Positions 1-7,695 are shown, counted from the first letter of the stretch. The stretch is DNA of 17,329 nucleotides from an uncultured bacterium (GCA_946401765.1 CAMIVJ010000013.1:1-17329), one strand, 5' to 3'. Numbers and translations are program-made. Notes: generated by a model from the letters alone, not told the origin.

Positions 1-267
1 GCCCCGCGCCAGCGCCGGCTTTATCACCTGAGAAACCACCTGCGCGCGCGCCGCGAGGAATAGCAGCACCTCGCTGCGCGTCACTGGCGGATCGTCCACC
101 TCGTCGCGCACGAGCCCTCGTATGAGCTCCGCAAGGCGAGTGCCGCCCGGCTCGCGCGTCACCAGCACCGTGCGCCCCTCGGCGCGCAGCTGCTCCGCGA
201 GCTCCTTCACGTGGGTGGACTTTCCGCCGCCCTCTGGCCCTTCGAACGTTATGAACTTTCCGCGCAT
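1..267 (-). CDS. tmk: Thymidylate kinase, N-terminal part (cut by window edge)
   Basis: Thymidylate kinase phosphorylates dTMP to dTDP with ATP in the cytosol, a step in dTTP synthesis. The 89 visible residues open with MRGKFITFEG and carry the P-loop GPEGGGKST at residues 10-18. The family's TREPGGT motif follows, and then a stretch reading EVLLFLAARAQ, matching the usual LLLFxAxRAQ helix of bacterial Tmk. These three landmarks in the right order make the call firm. The start at 267 directly precedes the first beta strand, as in other Tmk proteins, and GAGG/GGA bases lie just upstream. The remaining half or more of the gene lies beyond base 1. A separate promoter upstream suggests it is not simply the tail of the recN operon. 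Confidence 0.95.
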   Translation of the reverse strand, partial: MRGKFITFEGPEGGGKSTHVKELAEQLRAEGRTVLVTREPGGTRLAELIRGLVRDEVDDPPVTRSEVLLFLAARAQVVSQVIKPALARG

Positions 268-313
268 TGTTCCGCTTCCTCGTTCGCCTTCTGTTGTGAA
301 TCCGTTGGAATAC

Positions 314-342
314 ATGATACCACAATCTGCGCCATGTGAAAA
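314..342 (-). promoter_or_regulatory. Promoter of tmk (extended -10 type)
   Basis: Read on the minus strand, a -10 hexamer TATCAT (314-319) is preceded by TGG (320-322), which gives an extended -10. A 17-base spacer separates it from TTTTCA (337-342), a 4 of 6 match to TTGACA. Transcription would begin near 307, giving a leader of about 40 bases before the tmk ATG. The sequence TTGTGGTATCAT is nearly the same as the element before the cupin gene (8635-8646), which strengthens both. The call is by pattern only. Confidence 0.55.
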
Positions 343-363
343 CATGCAAGTATGAAAATATCA

Positions 364-1254
364 TCAGAAATCGTGGCCTAGAACGCTGCATTTGACCACG
401 GGATTGCCCTGCTTGTCGAAGGTGAGCGTATACTTGCCGCCGGCTGGGCATTCGGCGAAGCTTGTGTCTTCCTCCTTCGAGGCGCCAGCACGCAGAACGT
501 CAAGAGACGGTTTCTGCCCGTTGTGGTCTACCATCCATTTCCTGGCAGTCGATTCCACGTCGTCGCGGCAGAAACGACAGCTCAGGTAAATGGGCGTCAT
601 GTCTTTCTCGAGGTCCATTTCGCAATGCTTCATAAACCAGTCGCGTATGCGCTGACTAGACTCCGGCGTGAATCTGGCATTGCCCGAAAACCCGCTCCAC
701 TGCAAGCGGTTTCCGTGATGGACCGACGTCAAGGCGATGCGGCGGTTTCCCTTCCACCAGTCGATTCCCGGATAACCGCAGCACATGCACGGCGATTCCA
801 CGTGCGAGAAACTGAACATGGCATTGAACTCGGCGATTTCAGTCTTGTTCGTGATGACGTACAGAGATGGCTCCACGGTCGGATCACGGCAACACCCTCC
901 GCCACCGTCGCGGATGACAATTCGGTCAGCATCTCGAATAATCGCGGCGAACGCCCTGCTGCGAAGGCCATCAAATACGCGGGAACGATAAACCCACATA
1001 GACACAAGGAACATCTGCAGCAAGGCTGGAACTACCAGCAGCACAAAAAACATTCTCTGCAGATTTGACAAGCCCTGGTCCGGACGACAAGGAAGAAACA
1101 CCCCAAGCAGTACCACGACAAGCGTGACAACGGATAGAAAACCTCCGCCTGTCACGGCGTCGCAAGGCCTACCGGTCACACCGCTCACGAAAGACTCTAG
1201 GAGCAAAAACAACGCCAGATTGCGCGTCACTCTATAGAGGCGAAATGTCTTCAT
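364..1254 (-). CDS. Cysteine-rich membrane protein of unknown function with CPxGG...CSxxGH tail
   Basis: I do not recognise a characterised family. The 296 residues begin with two or three hydrophobic segments (about 12-27, 37-55 and 68-88), then a soluble domain with several Cys pairs: CC at 121-122, CMCCG at 156-160 and CRFC at 226-229. Residues 135-210 hold a CMCCG...HHG...W...WF pattern that I have the impression of from uncharacterised proteins of the same phyla. The last 30 residues contain CPAGGKY (269-275) and KCSVLGH (288-294), matching a tail commonly seen on pseudopilin-like proteins. The gene starts 13 bases after the recN stop but has no evident ribosome site. It is visibly poorer in G+C than its neighbours (29 of 60 bases at 601-660). 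It could be the last gene of the exporter-recN operon or a later insertion. Confidence 0.75.
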   Translation of the reverse strand: MKTFRLYRVTRNLALFLLLESFVSGVTGRPCDAVTGGGFLSVVTLVVVLLGVFLPCRPDQGLSNLQRMFFVLLVVPALLQMFLVSMWVYRSRVFDGLRSRAFAAIIRDADRIVIRDGGGGCCRDPTVEPSLYVITNKTEIAEFNAMFSFSHVESPCMCCGYPGIDWWKGNRRIALTSVHHGNRLQWSGFSGNARFTPESSQRIRDWFMKHCEMDLEKDMTPIYLSCRFCRDDVESTARKWMVDHNGQKPSLDVLRAGASKEEDTSFAECPAGGKYTLTFDKQGNPVVKCSVLGHDF

Positions 1255-1267
1255 AGAACTGCATCGG

Positions 1268-2932
1268 CTATTTCTTTGCCGCGAGGGCGATGAGCTCGCG
1301 GGCGTGGCGTTCGACGACGGAGGTGAGCGACGCGCCGCCGAGCATGCGTGCGATCTCGTCGACTCTCTCGTCCCCTTCCAGCACGCGCACCGTCGAACGC
1401 GTGCGCCCGCCGCTCACTGTCTTTGAGACCGCCAGATGCCTCTCGCCGTACACCGCGCTCTGCGGCAGATGCGTTATCGCCACCACCTGATGGTGCGCCG
1501 CAACGGCGCGCAGCCTCTCGCCAACCGCGCGCCCCACCTCGCCGCCGATGTTGGAGTCGATCTCATCAAATACAAGCACTGGTATCGCGTCATGAGCGGC
1601 CACCACCGCCTTCACCGCCAACATCACACGCGCAATCTCGCCGGTGGAGGCAATCTCCCTGAGCGGACGTGCCGGCTCGCCCGGATTCGGCGCGAACTGA
1701 AAGTCCACCACGTCGCAGCCGCTTGAATCAGGCTCTCTCGCGCTCAGCGCCACGCCGAATCCCGCCTTGAGAAATCCAAGGCCATGTAGCTCCTTTGTGA
1801 TCGCCTTGGCAAGGCGATCGGCCGCCTTTCTGCGCGCCGCCGAGAGATCCGCGCCTGCAGCGCGAACGGCCTTCTCCGCTTCCGCCACCTGCCCAGTCAG
1901 CTCCACAATGCGTCCTTCACGGCCCTCGAGATCCGCAAGCCGCGCCGCGCGCGCGTCGCGCAGCTCAAGCAGAGCAGCAGCAGTCGGGCAGTTGTATTTC
2001 CGCTTCAGCCGCTGCACAAGGGAAAGGCGCTCGTCAAGGGCTTGAAGCGTCTCAGGGTCGGCGTCAAGGCGCGATGCGCTTTCCGCGATGCCGCTCGCAA
2101 GCTCCTGCACCTGAACGGTTATGCGTTCGATCTCCTCGCTCCACTCCGCCGCAGGCTCGTGGAAGCGCGCGATCTCGCGCAGGCGGGCGCTCGCGGCAAT
2201 CAATGCAGACGCGGCGGATTCGTCCGCTTCCGAAAGGAGTCCCGCCGCCGCGTTGGCGCATTCAAGGATCTCGGCCGCGTGGGCCGCTGCGGCATGGCGC
2301 GCGGGAAGATCGTCGTCGTCCTCGGAAGTCAGATTGGCGGCGTTCAGCTCGTCCACGGAATAGCGCAGGCGCTCCACCTCCTCGGCGAAATCCGACGAGT
2401 CCCCCTGCAGAGCGGCAAGCTCGCCCTTAAATTCCGAAAGGCGCTTCCACGCCGCATCGTATGAAGCATGGTCGATTCGTCCGTATGCGTCAAGCACGCC
2501 GCGCTGGAAAGTCTCGTCGAGAAGCGACTGGTGGTCGTTCGGACCATGAACGTCCACAAGGAGGCGCCCAAGCGCGCGCAGCGTCTGCACAGTGGTGGAC
2601 GCATCGTTCACGTGAACGCGTCCACCGCCTGAAGCGGCGATGGTGCGCCGAACGAGAAGAACGCCGTCCTCGCAGGCCGGCAGCCCGGCATCGTCGAGCA
2701 CTGCGTCCACCGATTTCGGCACGTCGCGGAACTCCGCCTCGATGCGCGCATCCTTCGCGCCGTCGCGCACGGCCGAGGCGTCAGCGCGCGCGCCAAGCGC
2801 AAGCTCAAGAGCGCCCATCAGGACGCTCTTGCCCGCACCAGTCTCGCCCGTGACTACATTCAAGCCATCGCCGAACTCGACATCAGCCGTTTCGACGATG
2901 GCCAGATTGCGCACTGATAGGCGAGCGAGCAT
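1268..2932 (-). CDS. recN: DNA repair protein RecN
   Basis: RecN is an SMC-like ATPase that acts at double-strand breaks in recombinational repair. At 554 residues it has the usual length. The N-terminal head has Walker A GETGAGKS at 29-36 and a VDVHGPNDHQSLL segment (127-139), equivalent to the family's DxHGQHxHQxLL. A long Ala/Glu-rich coiled-coil middle follows (about 150-380). The C-terminal head has the signature ASTGEIARVMLAVK (428-441), Walker B VLVFDEID (452-459) and the switch ITHLPQ (486-491). The signature has Thr where most RecN proteins have Gly (SGGE), while Ser and Glu are kept, so it is probably active. The start lies 3 bases after the DUF4340 stop with only a weak ribosome site, so translation is probably coupled. 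Confidence 0.96.
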   Translation of the reverse strand: MLARLSVRNLAIVETADVEFGDGLNVVTGETGAGKSVLMGALELALGARADASAVRDGAKDARIEAEFRDVPKSVDAVLDDAGLPACEDGVLLVRRTIAASGGGRVHVNDASTTVQTLRALGRLLVDVHGPNDHQSLLDETFQRGVLDAYGRIDHASYDAAWKRLSEFKGELAALQGDSSDFAEEVERLRYSVDELNAANLTSEDDDDLPARHAAAAHAAEILECANAAAGLLSEADESAASALIAASARLREIARFHEPAAEWSEEIERITVQVQELASGIAESASRLDADPETLQALDERLSLVQRLKRKYNCPTAAALLELRDARAARLADLEGREGRIVELTGQVAEAEKAVRAAGADLSAARRKAADRLAKAITKELHGLGFLKAGFGVALSAREPDSSGCDVVDFQFAPNPGEPARPLREIASTGEIARVMLAVKAVVAAHDAIPVLVFDEIDSNIGGEVGRAVGERLRAVAAHHQVVAITHLPQSAVYGERHLAVSKTVSGGRTRSTVRVLEGDERVDEIARMLGGASLTSVVERHARELIALAAKK

Positions 2933-2935
2933 TCC

Positions 2936-4258
2936 CTACTTCTTCGCTTCAGGCTTTGGAGCTTGAGCAGGAGCAGCAGGTTTTGCCGCGGGAGCTGGCG
3001 CAGGTTTTGCCGCGGGAGCTGGCGCAGGCTTCGCTGCGGGCGCAGGTGCAGGCTTCGCTGCGGGCGCAGGTGCAGGAGCGGGCTTAACTGCCACCGGCTT
3101 TGATTCGATCTTCGGAGCCGGTTTTGCAGGCGCTGGCGCAGGCTTCGCCGCGGGCACAGGTGCGGGCTTAGCCGGCGCAGGGGCGGGTTTTGCTGCCGGA
3201 GCGGGCGCAGGGGTGGCGGGCTTTGCCTCTTCCTTCTTGGGCTCTTCCTTGGCCTTCACGAGATCCTTGCGGGCCTTGAAGAAGTTGTCGGCGCTGTAGG
3301 AGGCGATGGAGTAGGTCCACTTTCCAACGGTGTCGTTGAACTCCTTGGCGGCCTTTTCGAGCTTCGCGTTCTCGGTGGCGTTGGTGCCGGTGGGCTTGAA
3401 GGCGGCGCTCACCTTGAACCAGCGGTCGGCGCCATTGGCGGCGCCGGTCTTGGCTGTGTAGGTGGTTCCGTTCTTCAGCGTGGCGGTGTACACGGCTCCG
3501 GTGGCGAAGCCGAGTTCGGCCTCGGTGCGCTTGGGATCGGCAATGCCCGTCAGGTCTAGATAGCTGAGAGCGGAGTCGAGCGAATACGTCTTTGACGTGT
3601 CGAGCTCCTCCTTCTCGCCGAGGCCTTCGAGATTCCACTTGCCGTCCTTGCGCGCGAGCTTCACCGTCTCGCCGCCCTTCGCGTATGTGACGGCGGTCAC
3701 GTCGGACGCGGTGACCTTGCAGATGCGGGTGTCGACCCACTTCTTCGGGTCGCCGTCGAACGCGTCGAGCGCATCCTTCACCAGCACGGCCTTGCCCTCG
3801 AACAGCATGTAGCGTCCGTCGGGATATCCGCCGCCGCCGAACTGCGCCATCTGCCCCCTCGGCTTCGCGTTGTGCGTGCCGCCGAGCTGGAGCGACGCGA
3901 TGGCCTTGCCGGCGGAGTTCTTCAGCTCCACTGCGGCCGGCTTTTCGATCTTGGTGCCGGTGGCCATCTGGCCCACCTTCAGATCCTGCAACTTGAGAAG
4001 GTTCTCGCGGATCTTGGTGACGTCGGCGGGATATCCATAGAGGCTCTCGACCTTCCATCCGGTCTCGGACGAGGCAAGCGCGAGCTTCTTCTCGCCGCCT
4101 ATCTCGACGCGCGCCACGTCGGCGAGCTCGAAGGCGGGCAGCACCTTCTTGCCCACGAGCGAGGGCGTCTTCACGCTGCCGCTCTTCGAGGTGTAGTAGG
4201 CCGCGCCGCCGAGCACTGCGGCGGCCGCCGCCAGGATGACAAGATTCTTCGTAGTCAT
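2936..4258 (-). CDS. DUF4340 domain membrane-anchored protein with Ala-Pro-Lys tail
   Basis: DUF4340 proteins accompany GldG-like exporter components; their biochemical role is unknown. The ATG at 4258 gives 440 residues. It is preferred to the in-frame ATG at 4312, which would overlap the GldG-like gene by 38 bases, because a GGAGA site sits 8 bases upstream and an N-terminal membrane helix (about 5-22) follows at once. Residues 36-330 are the DUF4340 region: PAFELADVARVEI near 41-53, GWKVESLYGYPADV near 67-80, and a closing WTYSIASYSADNF near 314-326. From about residue 333 the protein is low complexity, built of AAKPAPAP-type units, as in a wall-spanning or envelope linker. The helix implies anchoring in the inner membrane with the rest outside. 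It lies 16 bases after the GldG-like gene and 3 before recN. Confidence 0.85.
   Translation of the reverse strand: MTTKNLVILAAAAAVLGGAAYYTSKSGSVKTPSLVGKKVLPAFELADVARVEIGGEKKLALASSETGWKVESLYGYPADVTKIRENLLKLQDLKVGQMATGTKIEKPAAVELKNSAGKAIASLQLGGTHNAKPRGQMAQFGGGGYPDGRYMLFEGKAVLVKDALDAFDGDPKKWVDTRICKVTASDVTAVTYAKGGETVKLARKDGKWNLEGLGEKEELDTSKTYSLDSALSYLDLTGIADPKRTEAELGFATGAVYTATLKNGTTYTAKTGAANGADRWFKVSAAFKPTGTNATENAKLEKAAKEFNDTVGKWTYSIASYSADNFFKARKDLVKAKEEPKKEEAKPATPAPAPAAKPAPAPAKPAPVPAAKPAPAPAKPAPKIESKPVAVKPAPAPAPAAKPAPAPAAKPAPAPAAKPAPAPAAKPAAPAQAPKPEAKK
2977..3072. repeat. 24-base tandem repeat, four units, coding for the AAKPAPAP tail
   Basis: Four consecutive 24-base units lie at 2977-3000, 3001-3024, 3025-3048 and 3049-3072. 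Units 1 and 2 are identical to each other, and so are units 3 and 4; the two pairs differ by scattered substitutions. Each unit encodes eight residues, so copy changes keep the frame. Degenerate units continue from about 3120 to 3210. The pattern indicates recent pairwise duplication by slippage or unequal exchange. Confidence 0.9.
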
Positions 4259-4266
4259 TTCAGTAG

Positions 4267-4271
4267 TCTCC
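4267..4271 (-). promoter_or_regulatory. Ribosome binding site that sets the DUF4340 start
   Basis: GGAGA on the minus strand lies 8 bases before the ATG at 4258 and overlaps the end of the GldG-like gene. It supports this start over the upstream ATG at 4312. Confidence 0.7.
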
Positions 4272-4274
4272 AGA

Positions 4275-6143
4275 TTAGTGCCTGCGGCGCATGAGGCCGC
4301 GCAGCAAGCCAAGCAGAATCACGATGGCCGGCACGAGGCAGATGTTGATCACCTTGAGCGTGAGGCCGAGGCGGTCGATGTCGGCCGTGAGCTCCTTGCG
4401 CACGTTCTTGAGCTTGCGGCGAGTCTCGGCCTGCGTCTTGCGCAGCTTGACGATCTCCTCCTGCTGCTCCTTCGAGAAGAGGAAGCGGTCGTTGCCGCTC
4501 TTCTGCTTCTGGAGTGAGGAAAGGCGCTGCTGAGTCTGCTCAAGCTCCTTCTCGAACTTCTCCTGCTCGGCCTGCCACTTCTTGAGGGCCTCGGCCTCGA
4601 GGGCGTCGACCTTCGCGAACGGGCGGTTGGAGGGACCGCGCGAGCGAACGCCGATGAGCTCCTCGCGTCCGGCATACTGCTCGATCACGTTCGAGAAGAG
4701 CACGATGTTGTCGTTCATCGGCTGGGCAATGACGCCGAAGGGAGTGTTCATCACGCGCACGCAGAACTCGTCGGCCAGGAAGTCGGAGTCGGCGAAGAGC
4801 ACCACGCTGCCCTTGCCCTCTGCCGTGACCTTGGGAACGGCGTTGGTGGATCCCTCCACGAAGTCCGGCCCCTTGGGGAAGGCCGTCTTGAACGTGCCGG
4901 AGAGGCGCGCGGCGAGGGTGCGCTGCACGCCGTCGGGCTTGAGGTCGCGGCGCATCGCGCCCATGCCGAACTGCGCGCCCGAGCGGTCCACGAGGCAGGC
5001 GTCGGTCTTGGACGAGAAGATGAGCGGCTCGAAGGAGATGCCTTCCTTCTTCGCGAAGGAGAAGGATCCGGAGAACGGAAGCAGCACCTGGCTGAGGCGC
5101 GAGACGAGGATGTCCTTGCCGTCCACGTTCTTCTTGTCAAGCGAGAGGAACGCGGGATTGTCCTCGGCGCGACCGGTGCCGTCGTTGAGCTTGGTGGCGG
5201 CGGAGAGGTCGGCCACGAGCTTGGACGTGTCGAACGTGACGCCCCATGCGTCGAAGAGCTTGCCGAGCGTGGAGGGACCGTCCTGGCCGCCCATCTGCTG
5301 CATCATCGGGTTCTGCTGCTGGCGGCTGGAGATCATGTCCATGATCGAGAACGGATCCACGCACGCGATGAGGCGGCCTCCGCGCAGAACGAACTGGTCG
5401 ATCGCGAAGAGCGTCTTCTCGGAGAGGTCCTTCGCGTGCAGCACCACGAGCGTCTTCACGTCGTCGTCGATCTTGTCGGCGTCAACGGCGATCTCGCGCA
5501 CCTCGTAGTCCTTCTTGAGCTCATTGAACACGGCCCATCCCTGCGGCTGCTGGCGGCGCTGCATCATCATGGGATTCTGCGGCTTGCCCATAACGTCGGG
5601 CAGGGACGTCATGAGGCCCACCACCGGACGCTCGGGCCACGCAACGCGCGTCACCAGGCGCGTGATGTCGTACTCGAGCGTCGACTCGGTCTTCTGGCTC
5701 AACCTCGGCAGCGTCTCCTCGCGCTCGCCGCACACCGCCACGAGGCCGAAGTACACCGGCTGGCCGAACGGGTTCACGTTCTGCGGCTCCACGCCGTAGC
5801 GCTGCGCCCACTCCTCGGCGTCGCTGTCGGGCTTGGGATCGTACGCCTCGAGGGCCACGTGCCCCTTGCCCGCGCGCTCGTACTCCTTGAGCAGGTTCAG
5901 CACCTGCTGGGAGTACGTCTTGAACTGCATCGGCATCTCGGCCGAGCTGGAGCTGAAGTAGAACTTCAGCGTCACATCGTTCTCGAGCTTGCCGAGCACC
6001 GCCTTCGACCCCTTCGAGAGGGTGTAGAGCTTCTCGCCCGTCATGTCGACGCGCAGCGGCAGATTCGAGAGGATCATGTTCGCGGCGCCGATCACAACGG
6101 CCAAGACCGCGAGACCCGCCACTCCTGTAAGTTTCTTGTTCAT
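4275..6143 (-). CDS. GldG-like auxiliary component of an ABC exporter
   Basis: This 622-residue protein matches the GldG / ABC_transp_aux family, which works with a GldA-type ATPase and a GldF-type permease. An N-terminal membrane helix (about 5-27) is followed by the family opening RVDMTGEKLYTLSKGSKAVL (31-50) and a large extracytoplasmic domain. That domain includes VTLKFYFSSSS (57-67), FGLVAVCGEREETLP, ESTLEYDITRLV, an ERPVVGLMTSLP strand and a GGRLIACVDPF segment. Residues about 515-590 are charged coiled coil, and a second helix (about 597-615) precedes an RRRH end. The two-helix layout with a large domain between is normal for the family. GldG serves gliding in Bacteroidota, but this family is widespread in non-gliding bacteria, and no gliding partner gene is in the window. 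The start follows the heptamer array, with GAAGG 10 bases upstream. Confidence 0.9.
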   Translation of the reverse strand: MNKKLTGVAGLAVLAVVIGAANMILSNLPLRVDMTGEKLYTLSKGSKAVLGKLENDVTLKFYFSSSSAEMPMQFKTYSQQVLNLLKEYERAGKGHVALEAYDPKPDSDAEEWAQRYGVEPQNVNPFGQPVYFGLVAVCGEREETLPRLSQKTESTLEYDITRLVTRVAWPERPVVGLMTSLPDVMGKPQNPMMMQRRQQPQGWAVFNELKKDYEVREIAVDADKIDDDVKTLVVLHAKDLSEKTLFAIDQFVLRGGRLIACVDPFSIMDMISSRQQQNPMMQQMGGQDGPSTLGKLFDAWGVTFDTSKLVADLSAATKLNDGTGRAEDNPAFLSLDKKNVDGKDILVSRLSQVLLPFSGSFSFAKKEGISFEPLIFSSKTDACLVDRSGAQFGMGAMRRDLKPDGVQRTLAARLSGTFKTAFPKGPDFVEGSTNAVPKVTAEGKGSVVLFADSDFLADEFCVRVMNTPFGVIAQPMNDNIVLFSNVIEQYAGREELIGVRSRGPSNRPFAKVDALEAEALKKWQAEQEKFEKELEQTQQRLSSLQKQKSGNDRFLFSKEQQEEIVKLRKTQAETRRKLKNVRKELTADIDRLGLTLKVINICLVPAIVILLGLLRGLMRRRH

Positions 6144-6149
6144 AGCATT

Positions 6150-6197
6150 AAAACCTTCAAACTCTAAAACTCTAAACTTCGAACTTTGAACTTCGAA
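6150..6197. repeat. Heptamer tandem array between the permease and GldG-like genes
   Basis: Read on the minus strand, the gap between the two genes is almost all made of seven-base units: GTTCGAA, GTTCAAA, GTTCGAA, GTTTAGA, GTTTTAGA (one base longer), GTTTGAA, GGTTTTAA. The consensus is close to GTTYRRA. The array starts directly after the permease stop codon and ends a few bases before the GldG-like ATG. Its last full unit also supplies a GAAGG that could bind the ribosome. It is much richer in A+T than the flanking genes. TTCGAA is itself palindromic, so short pairings between units are possible. Function unknown. Confidence 0.85.
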
Positions 6198-6941
6198 CTA
6201 CGACGCCTTGCGGCTGTCGGTCACGACCTGCGCTGCGGCGAGCATGAACACCATCATGCCCACGTAGTAGCCTATGTCGGCGAAGTCGATCATGCCACGG
6301 CGCATCGCGTCGAAGTGCTGCAGAAGCGAGCACGAGGCGATGGCGTTCACCACACCTCCCGGCACGCCCCAGTTGGCGACGGCGTTGACCACGGGGTCGA
6401 AGCCGATGATGAGCAGCGCGAACGTTATCGCAAGCGCGATCACGAAGCCGATCACCTGGCTGCGCGAGAGCGACGAGGCGAAGATGCCGATCGCCGTCGC
6501 GGCGCCCGCGAGGAGGAAGCTGCCCAGATATCCGCAGAACACCGCCCCGAAGTCGGGGCTGCCGAGCCATGCGGCGGTGCACACCACTGGGAACGTGAGC
6601 GCAAGGCCGAGGCCGATGAACGTCCATGCGGCCAGGAACTTGCCCACAAGGGCCTCGCCGAGGGTTATCGGCAGCGTGAGCAGCAGCTCGATGGTGCCGT
6701 TCCTGCGCTCCTCGGCCCACGATCCCATCGTGGCCGCGGGCACGAGCAGAAGGTACATCCACGGATGCCAGAAGAAGAACGGGGTGAGGTCCGCCTGGCG
6801 GCGTTCGTAGAAGAACGCCACGCCGAAGGTGAGGAACCCGGCGAGCACTAGAAACGCCACAAGGAACACATAGGCGACGGGCGAATCGAAGTATGCCTTG
6901 AACTCACGCCCGAAGACCGTCTTTACTTTGCTGGGGCACAT
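6198..6941 (-). CDS. ABC-2 type permease, GldF-like
   Basis: This 247-residue protein is the membrane subunit of the exporter, likely in the inner membrane as a dimer with the ATPase of the next gene upstream. Hydrophobic segments lie near residues 22-44, 58-75, 100-124, 135-157, 161-181 and 222-240, giving the usual six helices. Between helices 2 and 3 is WAEERRNGTIELLLTLPI (75-92), the conserved cytoplasmic motif of GldF-type permeases. HFDAMRRGMIDFADIGYY (209-226) before the last helix also matches the family. The start lies 3 bases beyond the ATPase stop codon, with AAGGAGG about 11 bases upstream, so the two are translated from one message. The substrate cannot be read from the sequence. 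Confidence 0.92.
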   Translation of the reverse strand: MCPSKVKTVFGREFKAYFDSPVAYVFLVAFLVLAGFLTFGVAFFYERRQADLTPFFFWHPWMYLLLVPAATMGSWAEERRNGTIELLLTLPITLGEALVGKFLAAWTFIGLGLALTFPVVCTAAWLGSPDFGAVFCGYLGSFLLAGAATAIGIFASSLSRSQVIGFVIALAITFALLIIGFDPVVNAVANWGVPGGVVNAIASCSLLQHFDAMRRGMIDFADIGYYVGMMVFMLAAAQVVTDSRKAS

Positions 6942-6944
6942 GGC

Positions 6945-7670
6945 TTACTTGCCCTCCTTTTCCATCGTGAGATTGCGGAAGACCACGTCGAGCTTGCCGC
7001 TGGGGTCCATGGCGCGGAGCTTCTCGGGGGTGCCGTCGGCCTTGATCTCGCCGTTGGCGATGATGATCGCGCGCGTGCACACGGCGTCCACCTCCTCGAG
7101 GATGTGGGTGGAGATGATGATCGCCTTCTCCTTGGCCATGTTCTTGATCATCTCGCGCACGACGAACTTCTGGTTGGGGTCGAGTCCGTCGGTGGGCTCG
7201 TCCATGATGAGCACCTTCGGGTCGTGCAGGATGGCCTGCGCGAAGCATGTGCGCTGGCGGTAGCCCTTTGAGAGCGTCTCGATCGTCTGGCGAGCGACGC
7301 CCGTGAGCTTCGCGTCAACGATCGCCTTCTCAACGCGCGCCTTCGCCTCGGCGCCGCTGTAGCCGCGTATCTTGGCTATGAACGCGAGGAAGTCGCATAC
7401 TGTCATGGCGCGGTAGCTCGGCGCTGCCTCCGGGAGGTAGCCCAGCACGCTCTTCGCGCCCACAGGGTCCTTGATTATGTCGTGTCCGCAAATCTCGGCA
7501 GTGCCGGATGTGGGCGGGATGAAGCCCGTTATCATCCGCATGGTGGTCGATTTTCCGGCGCCGTTCGGCCCCAGAAAGCCCAGCACCTCGCCCTTGGCGA
7601 CTTCGAAGGAAATGCCCTTCACCGCCTCGAACGAGCCGAAGCTCTTCTTGAGTTTATCTACCTTTAGCAT
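6945..7670 (-). CDS. ABC transporter ATP-binding protein, GldA/NatA-like
   Basis: This cytosolic ATPase subunit powers the GldF-like permease. The 241 residues hold Walker A GPNGAGKS at 34-41, a Q-loop region reading GYLPEAAPSY (77-86), signature LSKGYRQR (133-140), Walker B VLIMDEPT (153-160), D-loop GLDP and the switch histidine in ISTHILEE (H189). Glu in the Q-loop position (LPE) is a feature of this exporter subfamily. All catalytic residues are present. It is the first gene of the exporter series; the leader upstream contains a GC-rich hairpin (7696-7731). I see no strong promoter, only a weak TATTCT at 7732-7737. Confidence 0.94.
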   Translation of the reverse strand: MLKVDKLKKSFGSFEAVKGISFEVAKGEVLGFLGPNGAGKSTTMRMITGFIPPTSGTAEICGHDIIKDPVGAKSVLGYLPEAAPSYRAMTVCDFLAFIAKIRGYSGAEAKARVEKAIVDAKLTGVARQTIETLSKGYRQRTCFAQAILHDPKVLIMDEPTDGLDPNQKFVVREMIKNMAKEKAIIISTHILEEVDAVCTRAIIIANGEIKADGTPEKLRAMDPSGKLDVVFRNLTMEKEGK

Positions 7671-7695
7671 GTCCGTGCAGCCTTATTGTTGCTTC

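Noticed and set aside
2977..3072. CRISPR array
   Set aside because: The units are contiguous with no spacers and encode a regular Ala-Pro-Lys protein tail.
4259..4312. Upstream ATG for the DUF4340 protein
   Set aside because: The 18 added residues are Cys/Ala-rich, overlap the GldG-like gene, and come before a normal membrane helix; the ATG at 4258 has a GGAGA site.
4275..7670. Gliding motility system
   Set aside because: GldA/F/G-like proteins with DUF4340 are widespread in bacteria that do not glide, and no other gliding gene is present here.
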